A DNA stretch of 64,000 bases, from positions 248,001 through 312,000 of the forward strand of contig NZ_JAKRCW010000001.1 in NCBI RefSeq assembly GCF_022346425.1. Reading direction: 5' to 3'. The notes below the pieces were generated by a model, which had not been told where the DNA came from, did no database searches, and saw only the letters and a list, made by a program, of their open reading frames with translations. The translations under genes were made by a program, and so were the position numbers. The DNA is from Pseudoglutamicibacter albus (lineage in GTDB: Bacteria; Actinomycetota; Actinomycetes; Actinomycetales; Micrococcaceae). Below are positions 43,273-54,369 of the stretch, one piece after another (position 1 is the stretch's first letter; the number at the start of each line of letters is the position of its first letter).

Positions 43273-44085
43273 TCAGCGCAGCCCGCCCTGCCACAAGGCA
43301 TCGAACGGAAGCTGCGAAGACACCCGCTGGTGGATGCCGCGGGTCACGAAGTCCTTGGCCTCGCGTGCCGCGTCAAGTGGGGAGCGGCCCCGAGCCAGCA
43401 GTGCGGCGACGGCGGCAGCCAATGAGCAACCGGCCCCGGAGACTGCGTGATCGCCGACCTTAGGGGTCGCGAGAACCTCGAATTCGCCTCCGTTATAGAA
43501 CACATCCACAGCGTCCGGGCCGTCCATACGGACCCCACCCTTGGCGAGTACCGCGGCACCAGACTTTTCATGGATGACCTGCGCGGCTTTCTTGAGGCCC
43601 TCGATATCCGTGACCTCAAAACCGGCCAGGGTTGAAGCCTCGAACAGGTTAGGGGTCACGAACGTAGCCTTCGGAAGGAGCTTGGCAATCAAAGCCTGGT
43701 CAGTATCCAAAGCCGCGCCCGGCTCCTGGCCCTTGCAGATCAGCACCGGGTCCAAGACGACGTTGTCCCACTCCTGGCGCTCGAGCGCGCCCGCGACGGT
43801 CTCGATGGTCTGCGGGGTGCCCATCATGCCGAGCTTCACGGTACGTAGCTTGCCCTCATACGAGGTCTGCGAGGCCTCAAGCTGGTCGGCAATCACCTGC
43901 GGATCGATCGGTACGAAACGGTGGTTCCAATCATCCTTCGGGTCGAAAGAGACGATGCACGTGAGCCCTGCGATACCGAAAACACCGAGCTCCTGGAACG
44001 TCTTCAGGTCAGCCTGGGCGCCCGCACCGCCGGTGGCCTCAGAACCTGCGATGGTCAATACGATGGGAGGATTCTCAAAACTCAT
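43273..44085 (-). CDS. pdxK: ThiD-like pyridoxine/pyridoxal kinase (PdxK type)
   Basis: I take the ATG at 44085 (270 residues) because a TACGAT -10 element ends 6 nt before it. The protein begins FENPPIVLTIAGSEATGGAGAQADLKTFQELGVFG, the ribokinase-type fold of HMP-P kinases. The segment CIVSFDPKDDWNHRFVPID resembles Bacillus subtilis PdxK (DPNNSWNHQVFPID) more than ThiD, so phosphorylation of pyridoxal or pyridoxine is more likely. The anion hole and base are in VSGAGCSLAAAVAALL near residue 215 (usual D replaced by S in GAGC context, as in PdxK). No thiamine genes are nearby. The product would supply cofactor for GabT. Confidence 0.8.
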   Translation of the reverse strand: MSFENPPIVLTIAGSEATGGAGAQADLKTFQELGVFGIAGLTCIVSFDPKDDWNHRFVPIDPQVIADQLEASQTSYEGKLRTVKLGMMGTPQTIETVAGALERQEWDNVVLDPVLICKGQEPGAALDTDQALIAKLLPKATFVTPNLFEASTLAGFEVTDIEGLKKAAQVIHEKSGAAVLAKGGVRMDGPDAVDVFYNGGEFEVLATPKVGDHAVSGAGCSLAAAVAALLARGRSPLDAAREAKDFVTRGIHQRVSSQLPFDALWQGGLR

Positions 44086-44091
44086 AGTCAT

Positions 44092-44097
44092 ATCGTA
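44092..44097 (-). promoter_or_regulatory. -10 element for a likely leaderless pdxK transcript
   Basis: On the minus strand TACGAT ends 6 nt before the ATG at 44085. No ribosome site is present. Confidence 0.5.
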
Positions 44098-44229
44098 AAA
44101 CCACGCACAGTCACGATCCGGCAAACCAGTCACTGGTCGTGCCAAAATAGGTCGGGAACTTTCATGTTTCGTAGCAACCCGGTGGTGGCAGGACCGGGCC
44201 GCGCAACACCATTCCGTTGAAGGAGAGCT

Positions 44230-45018
44230 ATGCCTACCCGGCCCGAAACCAACCCTGCCAATGAAACCAACCCGGCTAGTGACACCAACGCTGCCCAGGA
44301 CGCCGTCTTCGCCAGCCCCGTAACGGAGGCGACCCGTGAGCGGCGGGCGGTTTTCGCATCGACCGGTTCACGTTTCTATCCCACCATTTTGGCCCTCATG
44401 GGCCTCGTGTTCGTGCTCAGCAACATTGGCGCGAGCAAGGGCGTTGAACTGTTCGGGTTGGTGACCGACGGCGGATTCTTCCTCTTCCCGCTGGCCTACA
44501 TTCTGGGGGACGTGGTCTCCGAGGTCTATGGGTGGAAAGCCTCGCGCCGGGCCATCATCACAACCTTCATCTTCGGTGCGCTCGCGGTGCTGACGTTCCA
44601 GGCGATCATCGCTCTGCCTTCTGCGAGCTTCTATGAGGGCCAGGAAGCGCTCGCAGCGACCTTGGGGCCGGTATGGCAGATCGTGCTGGCCTCCCTTCTA
44701 GGTTTCATGGCGGGCCAGCTTTCGAACGCGCTCATCATCGTGTGGCTCAAGCGCCGCCACGGCGAGCGCGGTCTGTTGTTGCGCATCCTGGGTTCTTCGG
44801 GTGTTGGTGAGGCGCTGGATACGCTGATCTTCTGCTCGATTGCCGCCCCTGTGATCGGGATCGATTCGTTCGGGGTGTTCCTGCAGTACTTTGTGATTGG
44901 TTTCTGCTGGAAGCTCGGTGTGGAGGTCGTGTTCTCGCCGGTGACGGTTGTGGTGATCAAGCTGGTGAAGCGGTATGAGCCGAGCTACCCGAAGAATAAC
45001 GACGTCACGGCCGCCTAG
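44230..45018 (+). CDS. yhhQ: Queuosine precursor transporter (YhhQ/VUT family)
   Basis: A 262-residue membrane protein with a polar N-terminal tail containing NPANETNPASDTN repeats (residues about 8-20). About six hydrophobic segments follow. The family motifs are ALMGLVFVLSNIGASKGVELFG (about residues 55-76), FPLAYILGDVVSEVYGWKASR (about 87-107) and SGVGEALDTLIF near 195. YhhQ proteins import queuine or preQ1/preQ0. AAGGAG precedes the ATG. The convergent neighbour is tRNA-guanine transglycosylase, which inserts the imported base into tRNA. No queuosine synthesis genes are in the window, which fits salvage. Confidence 0.9.
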   Translation: MPTRPETNPANETNPASDTNAAQDAVFASPVTEATRERRAVFASTGSRFYPTILALMGLVFVLSNIGASKGVELFGLVTDGGFFLFPLAYILGDVVSEVYGWKASRRAIITTFIFGALAVLTFQAIIALPSASFYEGQEALAATLGPVWQIVLASLLGFMAGQLSNALIIVWLKRRHGERGLLLRILGSSGVGEALDTLIFCSIAAPVIGIDSFGVFLQYFVIGFCWKLGVEVVFSPVTVVVIKLVKRYEPSYPKNNDVTAA

Positions 45019-45063
45019 CGCTCTGCCGCTGAGTTAGCGGGGCTGTTGAGTTAGCTGGGCGGC

Positions 45064-47466
<2,403 letters not shown>

Positions 47467-47470
<4 letters not shown>

Positions 47471-48009
47471 CGTCCCCACCCCACGTAGGCGAGCGCTTGG
47501 TGGATGATCTGCCCACGGCCTCCGGTGAATTCGGCTTGAACGCTTTCTGAGAGGGCCTCTTCTGGGGTCAGCCAGGACAGTTCGAGCGCGTCTTGGCGTG
47601 GGTTGCACTCGCCTTGCACCGGAATCACGTAGGTGAGTGCGACGGCGTGCTGCCGTTCGTCAGTGAGCCCGGTTTCGGAGGGGGACGGGAAGTATTCCGC
47701 AACCGAGAACGGGGTGAGCGAGGCTGGCAACGACGGCATCGCAAGCGGGCCGAGGTCCTTTTCGAGGTTGCGCATCAAGGCCGCGCGGATCGTCTCGCGG
47801 TACATGACACGGCCGGAGACGAAGGTCCGCTCGAACTGGCCTTCATCCGTGGTCGTGTAGAGCAGGCCGACCTCGGAAACGTAGCCCATCGGGTCCACAC
47901 GCACGGGAATCGCTTGCACGTAGACGATCGGTAGCCGGCGTCGGGCCTCGTACAGGTCCTCTTCTGATAGCCAGCCTGGGTTTGGGTCCGGGGTCCGTAC
48001 AGCGCTCAT
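47467..48009 (-). CDS. NUDIX-like hydrolase (DUF4916 type)
   Basis: A 180-residue protein with a degenerate Nudix-like box, SGRVMYRETIRAALMRNLEKDLGP (about residues 65-88), in which the usual acidic REUXEE cluster is only partly kept. Flanking strands LPIVYVQAIPVRVDPMGYVSEVGLLY and AVALTYVIPVQGEC fit the Nudix fold. It ends LSWLTPEEALS and a C-terminal helix. Members of this actinobacterial group are usually annotated as NUDIX or DUF4916 proteins without known substrate. It leads the operon into the next gene through a 4-nt overlap. Loss of key box residues makes catalysis uncertain. Confidence 0.75.
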
Positions 48010-48107
48010 AGTCTTTGTCTACCTCACTGTGTGTCTGGTTGCCAGCCTCGCCCGGGGCATTGTCGCTTTGTTCTCAAACAGCGTGAGAGCGTAGCCGTGC
48101 GTTTTCG

Positions 48108-49211
48108 CTAGCGCATCCCGAGCCAGTAAGCCTCCGATGCGGGGTTATTTTCAACGCGTACGCGCAACGAACGTGCGGCGACGGCCGCCCAGTGAGGGTT
48201 GCGCAGGGCCTCACGCCCGATGCTGGTGGCGTCGGCTTGGCCGCTAGCGACGATCGTTTCGGCTTGGGCGGGTTCGGTGATGAGCCCTACCGTGCTGACC
48301 ACGGCCTGTTCGGCCGGTAACGCTTGTCGTAACGCGGCTGCCAGCTGAACCTGGTAGCCGGCCCCGACCGGGATGACTTTAGGATCCGGATGGATCCCGC
48401 CGGATGAGATGTCAAACCACGTCACACCGGCGTCCTCCAGCAGCCGACGGGCGAGCTCGACCGTGTCCTGTAATGTCACGCCGCCTTCGACCCAGTCGGT
48501 TGCGGACAAGCGGATCCCCAGAGGCTTATGCGCAGGCCACACTTCACGCACCGCGGATGCGACCTCGAGTGCGAACCGTGCCCGGTCGCGGCCGTATTCA
48601 TCCTCACGTTGATTGGTCAGTGGCGAGAAGAACTCGTGGATCAGGTAGCCGTGCGCCCCGTGGATCTGCACCGCGTCATAGCCAGCTTGATCCGCTCGGC
48701 GTGCCGCTTCACGGAACGCGGCGATAACCTCTTGGATGTCCTCAGCGGTCATCTCGCGAGGGGTGAACAGGCCGGGCTGGATCGGTTCAGAACCGGGCGC
48801 GATGACCTCCCATGCGCGGTCCTCACCCAGGGTCCCGCGGGGCTCGTCACGCAAGTTGGGGTAGGTTGCGGCTTTACCGCCCGCGTGCCCCAGCTGAACC
48901 GCTGCGGCCGCGCCTTGAGCGCGCATGAACTCCGCCATTGTGCGGTGGCCTTCGATCTGTTCATCCGACCACAGCCCGAGGTCCTGATCAGAGATCCGTC
49001 CGCGTGCCTCGACCGCCGTGGATTCGACCGTGACGAGGCCGAAACCGCCGGTCGCGAACGCGCCGTAATGCACCAGGTGCCACGGCTGCGGAACCCCGGT
49101 GCGAGGCGCGTAGTACTGGCACATCGGTGAGACAAACGCGCGGTTGCGTAGAGTGAGCCCCGCACCGTGCGGGGCGGGGATGGTCAGCTCGGTGAACAGT
49201 GTGGATGCCAC
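48108..49211 (-). CDS. NADH:flavin oxidoreductase of the old yellow enzyme family (YqjM-like)
   Basis: The GTG at 49211 follows AGGAG at 4-nt spacing, giving 367 residues. An upstream ATG at 49262 lacks support. The flavin TIM barrel shows [14 protein letters not shown] (about residues 21-34, with the YqjM-type Cys), [30 protein letters not shown] and [31 protein letters not shown]-like text (here EYGRD). The C-terminus EAYWLGMR carries the Arg finger used by YqjM-type dimers. Such enzymes reduce activated C=C bonds of enones and xenobiotics with NADPH. It stands alone on the minus strand. Confidence 0.92.
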   Translation of the reverse strand: [367 protein letters not shown]

Positions 49212-49349
49212 GGCACTCCTTCGACAACTGATGAACGGTTGGCAGGCCCAGGGCTGGTGCATGCCCCGGCGGGCGTGAGGATTTCAGCGGGTGTGAGGGG
49301 TCCAGCATGGTACAGGCCTGGCGTATATAGAACGTGTGGGTGCGTACGT

Positions 49350-50093
49350 CTAGCGCGGGAGGTAGGTCTCCGCGAAGTTCGCCAGGATACGGTGCGCTGC
49401 GGTCACGTCCGCGTTGCGTGCCAGGTGAGCGATCGCATCGAAATCTTCCGGATCGAAATAGCCGTTTTCACGGTAGGCCTCGATGCGCCCGATGAGCCCG
49501 TCCGGGTCCAGTTCGGGGTGGAACTGGGTCGCATAAATGTTGTTCTTGAGCTTATACATCTGGACCGGTGCGGGGTCCGATGTGGCAAGCAACACCGCCT
49601 CGGCCGGCAGCTTGGTCGTAGACTCCTTGTGGCCTACGAACGCATCGAAATGCGGGTCAACGCCAGAAAGTACTGGGTCAGCGATACCTTCCGGAGTGAG
49701 GCTGATGTGGGAGATGCCCGCAGGTTCTGAATACGTGCGGTCAACCACCGCGCCGGAGGCCAACCCGAGCACACCCACCCCGTAACACAAACCAAGGAAC
49801 GGGAGGTCTTTCTCGATCACGACCCCCAGCACTCGCGCGAGTTCTTCCTCAACACGGATCTGGGTTTCGCTTCGATCAACATCGGTTGAGGTGAATGGGC
49901 TCCCGCCAAGAACCAGAGCCGAATAGCGTTGATGCCACGTGTTCTCAAAACCGGCCGGTAGCGGCGCGGCTTCAAGCCGGAACCGTTCAACATCGCCCGC
50001 TTCAAGTCCGGACAGCCGCACGAACGCCTCGTATTCGGCGTCCGCCAAGGCGTCTTCCGGGCGGGTCTGCAACAGCAGGAATGGTGCGCTCAT
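49350..50093 (-). CDS. Class I glutamine amidotransferase domain protein
   Basis: A 247-residue stand-alone GATase-1 protein. The nucleophile is C103 in LPFLGLCYGVGVLG, and the His-Glu pair lies in YATQFHPELDPDG near residue 190. The segment YSALVLGGSPFTSTD (about residues 57-71) supplies the oxyanion loop. AAAGGA precedes the ATG. The family includes GuaA-like glutaminases and gamma-glutamyl hydrolases of the YfeJ type. Without a synthase partner its acceptor is unknown. It could release ammonia for a distant partner or cleave gamma-glutamyl compounds. Confidence 0.87.
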   Translation of the reverse strand: MSAPFLLLQTRPEDALADAEYEAFVRLSGLEAGDVERFRLEAAPLPAGFENTWHQRYSALVLGGSPFTSTDVDRSETQIRVEEELARVLGVVIEKDLPFLGLCYGVGVLGLASGAVVDRTYSEPAGISHISLTPEGIADPVLSGVDPHFDAFVGHKESTTKLPAEAVLLATSDPAPVQMYKLKNNIYATQFHPELDPDGLIGRIEAYRENGYFDPEDFDAIAHLARNADVTAAHRILANFAETYLPR

Positions 50094-50214
50094 CAGCCCA
50101 TCCTTTCACGTATGAGATCAAGCAGGCGCGGCGCCGACGCGAAGCCGTGCCAGGCTAGCGAGTGAGCCAGGCTAGCCGGCGGCCAGGCTCGATACTGCGA
50201 CGCAGGTTCGCGCG

Positions 50215-51717
50215 TTAGCTGCTGCGGCGCAGGTTGGCGTCGATGGCTGCTTCTTTGACTCGGATGTCGTTGCGTCGCGTGGTCGCTGCGATCAGCGTAC
50301 ATGCTGCCGCGAGCCCTGCCACCAGGATGAGCCCTACATGGAAACCCAACGTAACGATGTGGGCGATGATGAGCCACGCCGCACCCCAACCGAAGGCAAC
50401 CGGCGCCCACAGGCGCCCACGTTCCGTGAATGAGGCGAGGAACACGGGGATGCACGCTACAGCGAGGGTCGCTGGCGCCCAGAGCGCTTGCGGTGGCAGC
50501 GACCATCCGGCCGCGGTTGCGGCCGCGCTTGCGGTCCATGCGGCCATGAAGGCGCCGGCGCCGAGACTCAGCTCAGTGGGGAGGTCGGTTTCGTAATACT
50601 CACGATGCGTGCGCGCGGTGAGCAGGTTGAGCCGCCGCACTGCTTCCGCGGCCAGAGCGGTCCACAGGACCGCACAGACGGCGGCAAGCCACCACAAACC
50701 CGCCATCGCGGAGCCGACCCAGCCGGCCAGCGCCGCCGAGGTCACAGCCGTTAACCAGCCTGTGCTGCGTTGGCGGCGGGCTGAATGTTGATTGCGTTTC
50801 CATGAGAAAGCGCTCGCGGTGAGGAGCCCTAAAGCAGCAACCGGAACCAGAGCTATACCTGGAACCAGCGGCGCGAGTTCAACACGCGCATCGGCATGCG
50901 TTATGAGTCCAGCCGGCACTCCTTTGCTGAAGAGCGCGAGGCTCGCCACGAAAGCGACGAGTGAGACAACCGTTGCCGTGATGCGCCGGAACAGATCGTG
51001 CGGGCGTGGCTCAGGCGCTGGCGAAAACTCTGGCAGGTTATACGGCAACACAACAGTCTGCGGGGCCTGCTCCTGTGCAGTCGTTGATGCCGGCCTGCGG
51101 GACACCGCGATGGGAACATACTCGGTCGGTGAATAGTCCGGGTCATTGTGGCGCTCGTTCTGCAGGCGCAAGGCCTCACGGGCCTCCCACACGCTCTCCT
51201 CGAGGGTCAACTCACGCGGTGCTTCCTCGACCGCCTCAGGTTCCTCGAGCTCTTCAGATTCCGCCGCGATCTCGTCCGGTTCATCAATCGCCTCTGGCGT
51301 AGAGGGAACGTCCGCCTCTGGCGTAGCCGGGACGTCTGGCGCTGGAGGAACGCCCAGCGCAGGTGGAACGCCCAGGGCTGGAGGGCCGTCTGGGGCAGCA
51401 GGTGCTTCAGGTGCTTCGTCCGTCTTTTTGCTGCTCCGTTCGCGGGAAGCCTGTGCCGCAGCGGCGCGACGTTCGGTTTCGGCGTTCGTGTCATCCACAT
51501 CGAACGGTTCATCACGTTCAGGGAAACGCAACGTCTCAGGCCGGATCTGAGCCGGAAAATAGAGGGTCTCGCCGTAGCCTTCTACGTTCTCGTCCGCGCG
51601 CCCACCCTGGCCCTCGCCGGAATCCTGGGCGCCAGAACTGTCCCGAGCAGACTCAACCTGCTCATCAGAGCGGTCACTTTTCTTCACGGGATTGTTCCAA
51701 CGGGACGGAAGCTGCAC
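50215..51717 (-). CDS. Uncharacterised membrane protein with long acidic, proline-rich N-terminus
   Basis: The GTG at 51717 follows GAGGAG at 6-nt spacing and gives 500 residues. It overlaps the upstream DedA-like gene by 44 nt. The first 235 residues are cytoplasmic-looking and disordered: Glu, Asp, Ala and Pro-rich, with a GVPPALGVPPAPDVPATPEA repeat (about residues 115-134). From residue 245 on there are about eight hydrophobic segments. I recognise no family. The repeated Pro/Ala units and acidic tail suggest an interaction region. It is the last gene of the rluA-dedA operon. Confidence 0.7.
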   Translation of the reverse strand: MQLPSRWNNPVKKSDRSDEQVESARDSSGAQDSGEGQGGRADENVEGYGETLYFPAQIRPETLRFPERDEPFDVDDTNAETERRAAAAQASRERSSKKTDEAPEAPAAPDGPPALGVPPALGVPPAPDVPATPEADVPSTPEAIDEPDEIAAESEELEEPEAVEEAPRELTLEESVWEAREALRLQNERHNDPDYSPTEYVPIAVSRRPASTTAQEQAPQTVVLPYNLPEFSPAPEPRPHDLFRRITATVVSLVAFVASLALFSKGVPAGLITHADARVELAPLVPGIALVPVAALGLLTASAFSWKRNQHSARRQRSTGWLTAVTSAALAGWVGSAMAGLWWLAAVCAVLWTALAAEAVRRLNLLTARTHREYYETDLPTELSLGAGAFMAAWTASAAATAAGWSLPPQALWAPATLAVACIPVFLASFTERGRLWAPVAFGWGAAWLIIAHIVTLGFHVGLILVAGLAAACTLIAATTRRNDIRVKEAAIDANLRRSS

Positions 51718-52312
51718 TAACGGCTCCTCGAAGTCGACGGCGGCGTTTGTGCGTCCACACGAGGGGGACTACCCCCAAAACACTACCGATAATCATGCCT
51801 AGAATCGCGGAACTCCACGCCGGCAACCCCAGAAGCGAGTGCAGAATTCCGCCAAGGGTAATCATATATAAGACCCACAAGGTGGAGCCCACACATGAAG
51901 ACCACCACACCAGGGACCACCGTAGTTTCGACAAGCCCGCGCCAACGCACGCGACGGTACGGCCGCCCGATATGAACCGCAAGCCCACCAAAACAGAGAA
52001 ACTGCCCGCAGAACCAAGCGAACCCGCCGCGGAGTCCGCGCTCTGCAGTAACCGGCGGCCCCATCGTCGTTTGTTAAGCCACCCGTGGCGCGTACGCACT
52101 ACCCACGTGAGCCACACCTCACCCAGCACATGCCCGATCACCGTGACCGCGGCAGCGAGTGGCCCGTTGATAATTCCCTGCCCCGTCAACGCTGGGATGG
52201 CTAGAGCGAACAGCTCCTGCGGGATCAGCGGGAACGCGGCATCCAACACTTGAGCCAAGAACGTGCCGAGATAGAACCACGTACCCCACGCGTTCGGATC
52301 GAAAAGGTTCAC
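51674..52312 (-). CDS. DedA/VTT-like membrane protein
   Basis: A 212-residue protein with four to five hydrophobic segments. PLIPQELFALAIPALTGQG (about residues 28-46) and LVGLRFISGGRTVACVGAGLS (about 108-128) match the DedA/VTT pattern of conserved E and [F/Y]xRxxPxxR-like loops, here with RFISGGR. Family members flip phospholipids or help maintain membrane potential. It starts 4 nt inside the rluA stop and overlaps the next gene by 44 nt, so all three are translated from one message. The variant loop lowers certainty on exact function. Confidence 0.8.
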   Translation of the reverse strand: MNLFDPNAWGTWFYLGTFLAQVLDAAFPLIPQELFALAIPALTGQGIINGPLAAAVTVIGHVLGEVWLTWVVRTRHGWLNKRRWGRRLLQSADSAAGSLGSAGSFSVLVGLRFISGGRTVACVGAGLSKLRWSLVWWSSCVGSTLWVLYMITLGGILHSLLGLPAWSSAILGMIIGSVLGVVPLVWTHKRRRRLRGAVSAASVPLEQSREEK

Positions 52313-53388
52313 GGCCGGCCGTCCTGCGTGACGGAGCGGTGTTTTGTGGAGGAGTAGTGCTGTGCAGGGGAGCTGTCCTGCGTGACGGAGCTGTCCTGCG
52401 TAGGGATGGTGAGTGGGCCTAGGGTGAGGCGTTGCTGGGTTGTGAAGGAGCGCGGCTGGCCCGTGAGAGGGTCAGTGAACCTGATGGTGTGGGCTAATAG
52501 CTGCAGGGGCTCATCGTGGTTGTCCGGGGCGTCATCCAGCAGGTAGGGGTAGTGCTGATCTCCGATGATCCCGGAATCCAGCTGGGCAAGATGCACGCGC
52601 AACTGGTGGGTGCGGCCGGTTACCGGCGAGAGGTCCCACAAGCAGACGCCCTCGCCGCGGCGGTTGAGGCCATAGGCGGCAAGGCGGATGCGGGTGACGG
52701 CGTTGGGAGGAAACTGGTCGAGGCGATGGAGGCGCACCACGATCTCGCCGCGGACCTTCTTGATATGGCTGCGGACGGTGAAGGGCAGGCGGGTTCCACC
52801 CAGGGCGGGATGTTGCGGATCCCAGCCGGGCGGGGTCAACGTGACGGCTTGATATTTCTTGGTGATTTCGCGGCGCTCAAACATGGTTTGGTAGGCGCCG
52901 CGGGTCGCTGGATTGATCGAGAACATGACCACACCGGCTGTTGCGCGGTCGAGCCGGTGGATCGGCACGAGGTCATCGATCCCCAGCTGGACTCTCAGCC
53001 GAGCCAGTGCAGATTCGCGCACGTACCGGCCGCCCGGGGTCATCGGCAGGAAATGCGGTTTATCCACCACCAGCAGGTCCGCATCGCGATGGATCACGCG
53101 GCAATAGAACGGGATGTGTTCCTCGTTAGGGGAGTCCCGGTAATACCAAATGAATTCGTGCGCGCCCAGCGGGGTCTCCGGGGTGACGCGACTGCCATCG
53201 ACCGCGGCAACCTCACCGTGAGCGAAGCGGCGGCGCAACCCTTCAGCGTCGATGTGCCCAAAACGAGCCAGCGTGTATTCCTGAATGGTCTCCCACGGGC
53301 CGGTGGTCGGTACGCGAAGGCGGGTCGCGTTGATGCCGTTTCTCACCGGTAGCGGGGACTGCTTATAAGAGGAAGGTTTGAAGCTCAT
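52309..53388 (-). CDS. RluA family pseudouridine synthase
   Basis: A 359-residue enzyme. An N-terminal S4-like region (about residues 30-75, LARFGHIDAEGLRRRFAHGEV) precedes the catalytic domain. The active site is IHRLDRATAGVVMF (about residues 142-155, catalytic Asp in HRLDR). PVTGRTHQLRVHLAQL and GDQHYPYLL (about 255-280) are the later RluA motifs. The last 35 residues are a tail with VTQDSS repeats, encoded by a repeated 17-bp sequence (52321-52337, 52375-52391). It isomerises uridine in ribosomal RNA or tRNA; the target is not predictable. It leads the operon with the DedA-like gene. Confidence 0.91.
   Translation of the reverse strand: MSFKPSSYKQSPLPVRNGINATRLRVPTTGPWETIQEYTLARFGHIDAEGLRRRFAHGEVAAVDGSRVTPETPLGAHEFIWYYRDSPNEEHIPFYCRVIHRDADLLVVDKPHFLPMTPGGRYVRESALARLRVQLGIDDLVPIHRLDRATAGVVMFSINPATRGAYQTMFERREITKKYQAVTLTPPGWDPQHPALGGTRLPFTVRSHIKKVRGEIVVRLHRLDQFPPNAVTRIRLAAYGLNRRGEGVCLWDLSPVTGRTHQLRVHLAQLDSGIIGDQHYPYLLDDAPDNHDEPLQLLAHTIRFTDPLTGQPRSFTTQQRLTLGPLTIPTQDSSVTQDSSPAQHYSSTKHRSVTQDGRP
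52321..52401. repeat. 17-bp direct repeats in the rluA 3' coding region
   Basis: GTCCTGCGTGACGGAGC occurs at 52321-52337 and 52375-52391, with a partial third copy at 52393-52401. They encode the VTQD tail of the pseudouridine synthase. Confidence 0.7.
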
Positions 53389-53501
53389 GCGTTTCAGGAC
53401 TGGATGTGTGAACTACACAGAATGTGTGAAATACCTTGCCCATTCTTGCAGGCCTTGCTGGGGTAGCTGCGTTACGGCGGCGCTTTAGGCGCCACAGAAA
53501 A

Positions 53502-53517
53502 GTTAAGGTAGCTTAAC
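53502..53517. promoter_or_regulatory. DtxR/MntR-like operator upstream of the manganese-type ABC operon
   Basis: GTTAAGGTAGCTTAAC has perfect 6-bp arms around GTAG and resembles the DtxR/IdeR box core (TTAGGTTAGCCTAA). It overlaps the place of the -35 box for a TATGTT at 53529-53534. Metal-dependent repression is inferred. Confidence 0.55.
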
Positions 53518-53562
53518 AATTGCCGGGGTATGTTGAAACACCAGGCTGACGAGGAGGACACC

Positions 53563-54369
53563 ATGCAAACAGCCGATGCGGTGCGCATCGAAGAGCTGAC
53601 CGTGCGCTACGGACGCAACACCATCTTGAGCAACGTCAACCTCAGTATCCCCGCAGGACGCATGGTGGGGGTCATGGGCCCCAACGGCGCCGGTAAATCC
53701 ACCCTCGTCAAAGCGTGCCTGGGGCTCATTCCGCGAGCCACAGGCCGCATCGTCATCAACGGCAAAAGCCTTGACGAGGTGCGCGGCGAGGTCGCCTACA
53801 TCCCCCAACGCACCACAAGCGACTGGGACTTCCCAATCACCGTTCTGGAAACCGCGGTGCTCGGAAGCTATCCGCGGCTACGCACCTTTCAACGGCCCAG
53901 CCGAGCCGACCGCGAACGCGCCCGCGAATGCCTCGATGCGGTCGGGATGAACGAGTACGCCACAACCCAGCTAAGGGAACTCTCCGGAGGCCAAGCCCAA
54001 CGCGTCTTCACCGCGCGAGCCCTCATGCAAGAGGCCACCGTGTTCTTCCTCGACGAGCCTTTCGTGGGTATCGACGCCGCATCCCAGGCCCGCATCACAC
54101 ACATCCTCAAGCAACGCGTCGCCCACGGCGCGACCGTCATCGTGGTCCACCACGACCTCAACAACGCACGCCTCATCTTCGACGACATCGTGCTCGTCAA
54201 CCGCCGTATCATCGCCAACGGAGCCACAGCCGCGATCTTCACCGGAGACAACCTCTCCGCAACCTACGGGCCCGACATCATCACCTACGCGCCAGCGCTA
54301 CTGGGCGGCGCAGCGCACAGCGGCAGCGACGTTACCGGTACCGGCGGCGGGGAGAACGAGAACCTATGA
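53563..54369 (+). CDS. Manganese/zinc/iron-type ABC transporter ATPase
   Basis: The ATG at 53563 follows GAGGAGG and gives 268 residues; an upstream ATG at 53530 lies in the promoter. Walker A is GPNGAGKST (residues 39-47). The PQRTTSDWDFPITVLETAVLG stretch near residue 85 is typical of the metal-chelate ATPases (MntB/ZnuC/SitB). The signature LSGGQAQRVFTARAL is near residue 140, Walker B FFLDEPFVGID near 162 and the switch His in VVHHDLN. It powers the permease and binding protein that follow, each overlapping the previous gene by 4 nt. Confidence 0.92.
   Translation: MQTADAVRIEELTVRYGRNTILSNVNLSIPAGRMVGVMGPNGAGKSTLVKACLGLIPRATGRIVINGKSLDEVRGEVAYIPQRTTSDWDFPITVLETAVLGSYPRLRTFQRPSRADRERARECLDAVGMNEYATTQLRELSGGQAQRVFTARALMQEATVFFLDEPFVGIDAASQARITHILKQRVAHGATVIVVHHDLNNARLIFDDIVLVNRRIIANGATAAIFTGDNLSATYGPDIITYAPALLGGAAHSGSDVTGTGGGENENL

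Noticed and set aside
53405-53419. TGTGTGAACTACACA as a further CRP-like site upstream of rluA
   Set aside because: The spacer is 5 nt, not 6, so the half-sites are out of register for a CRP dimer.
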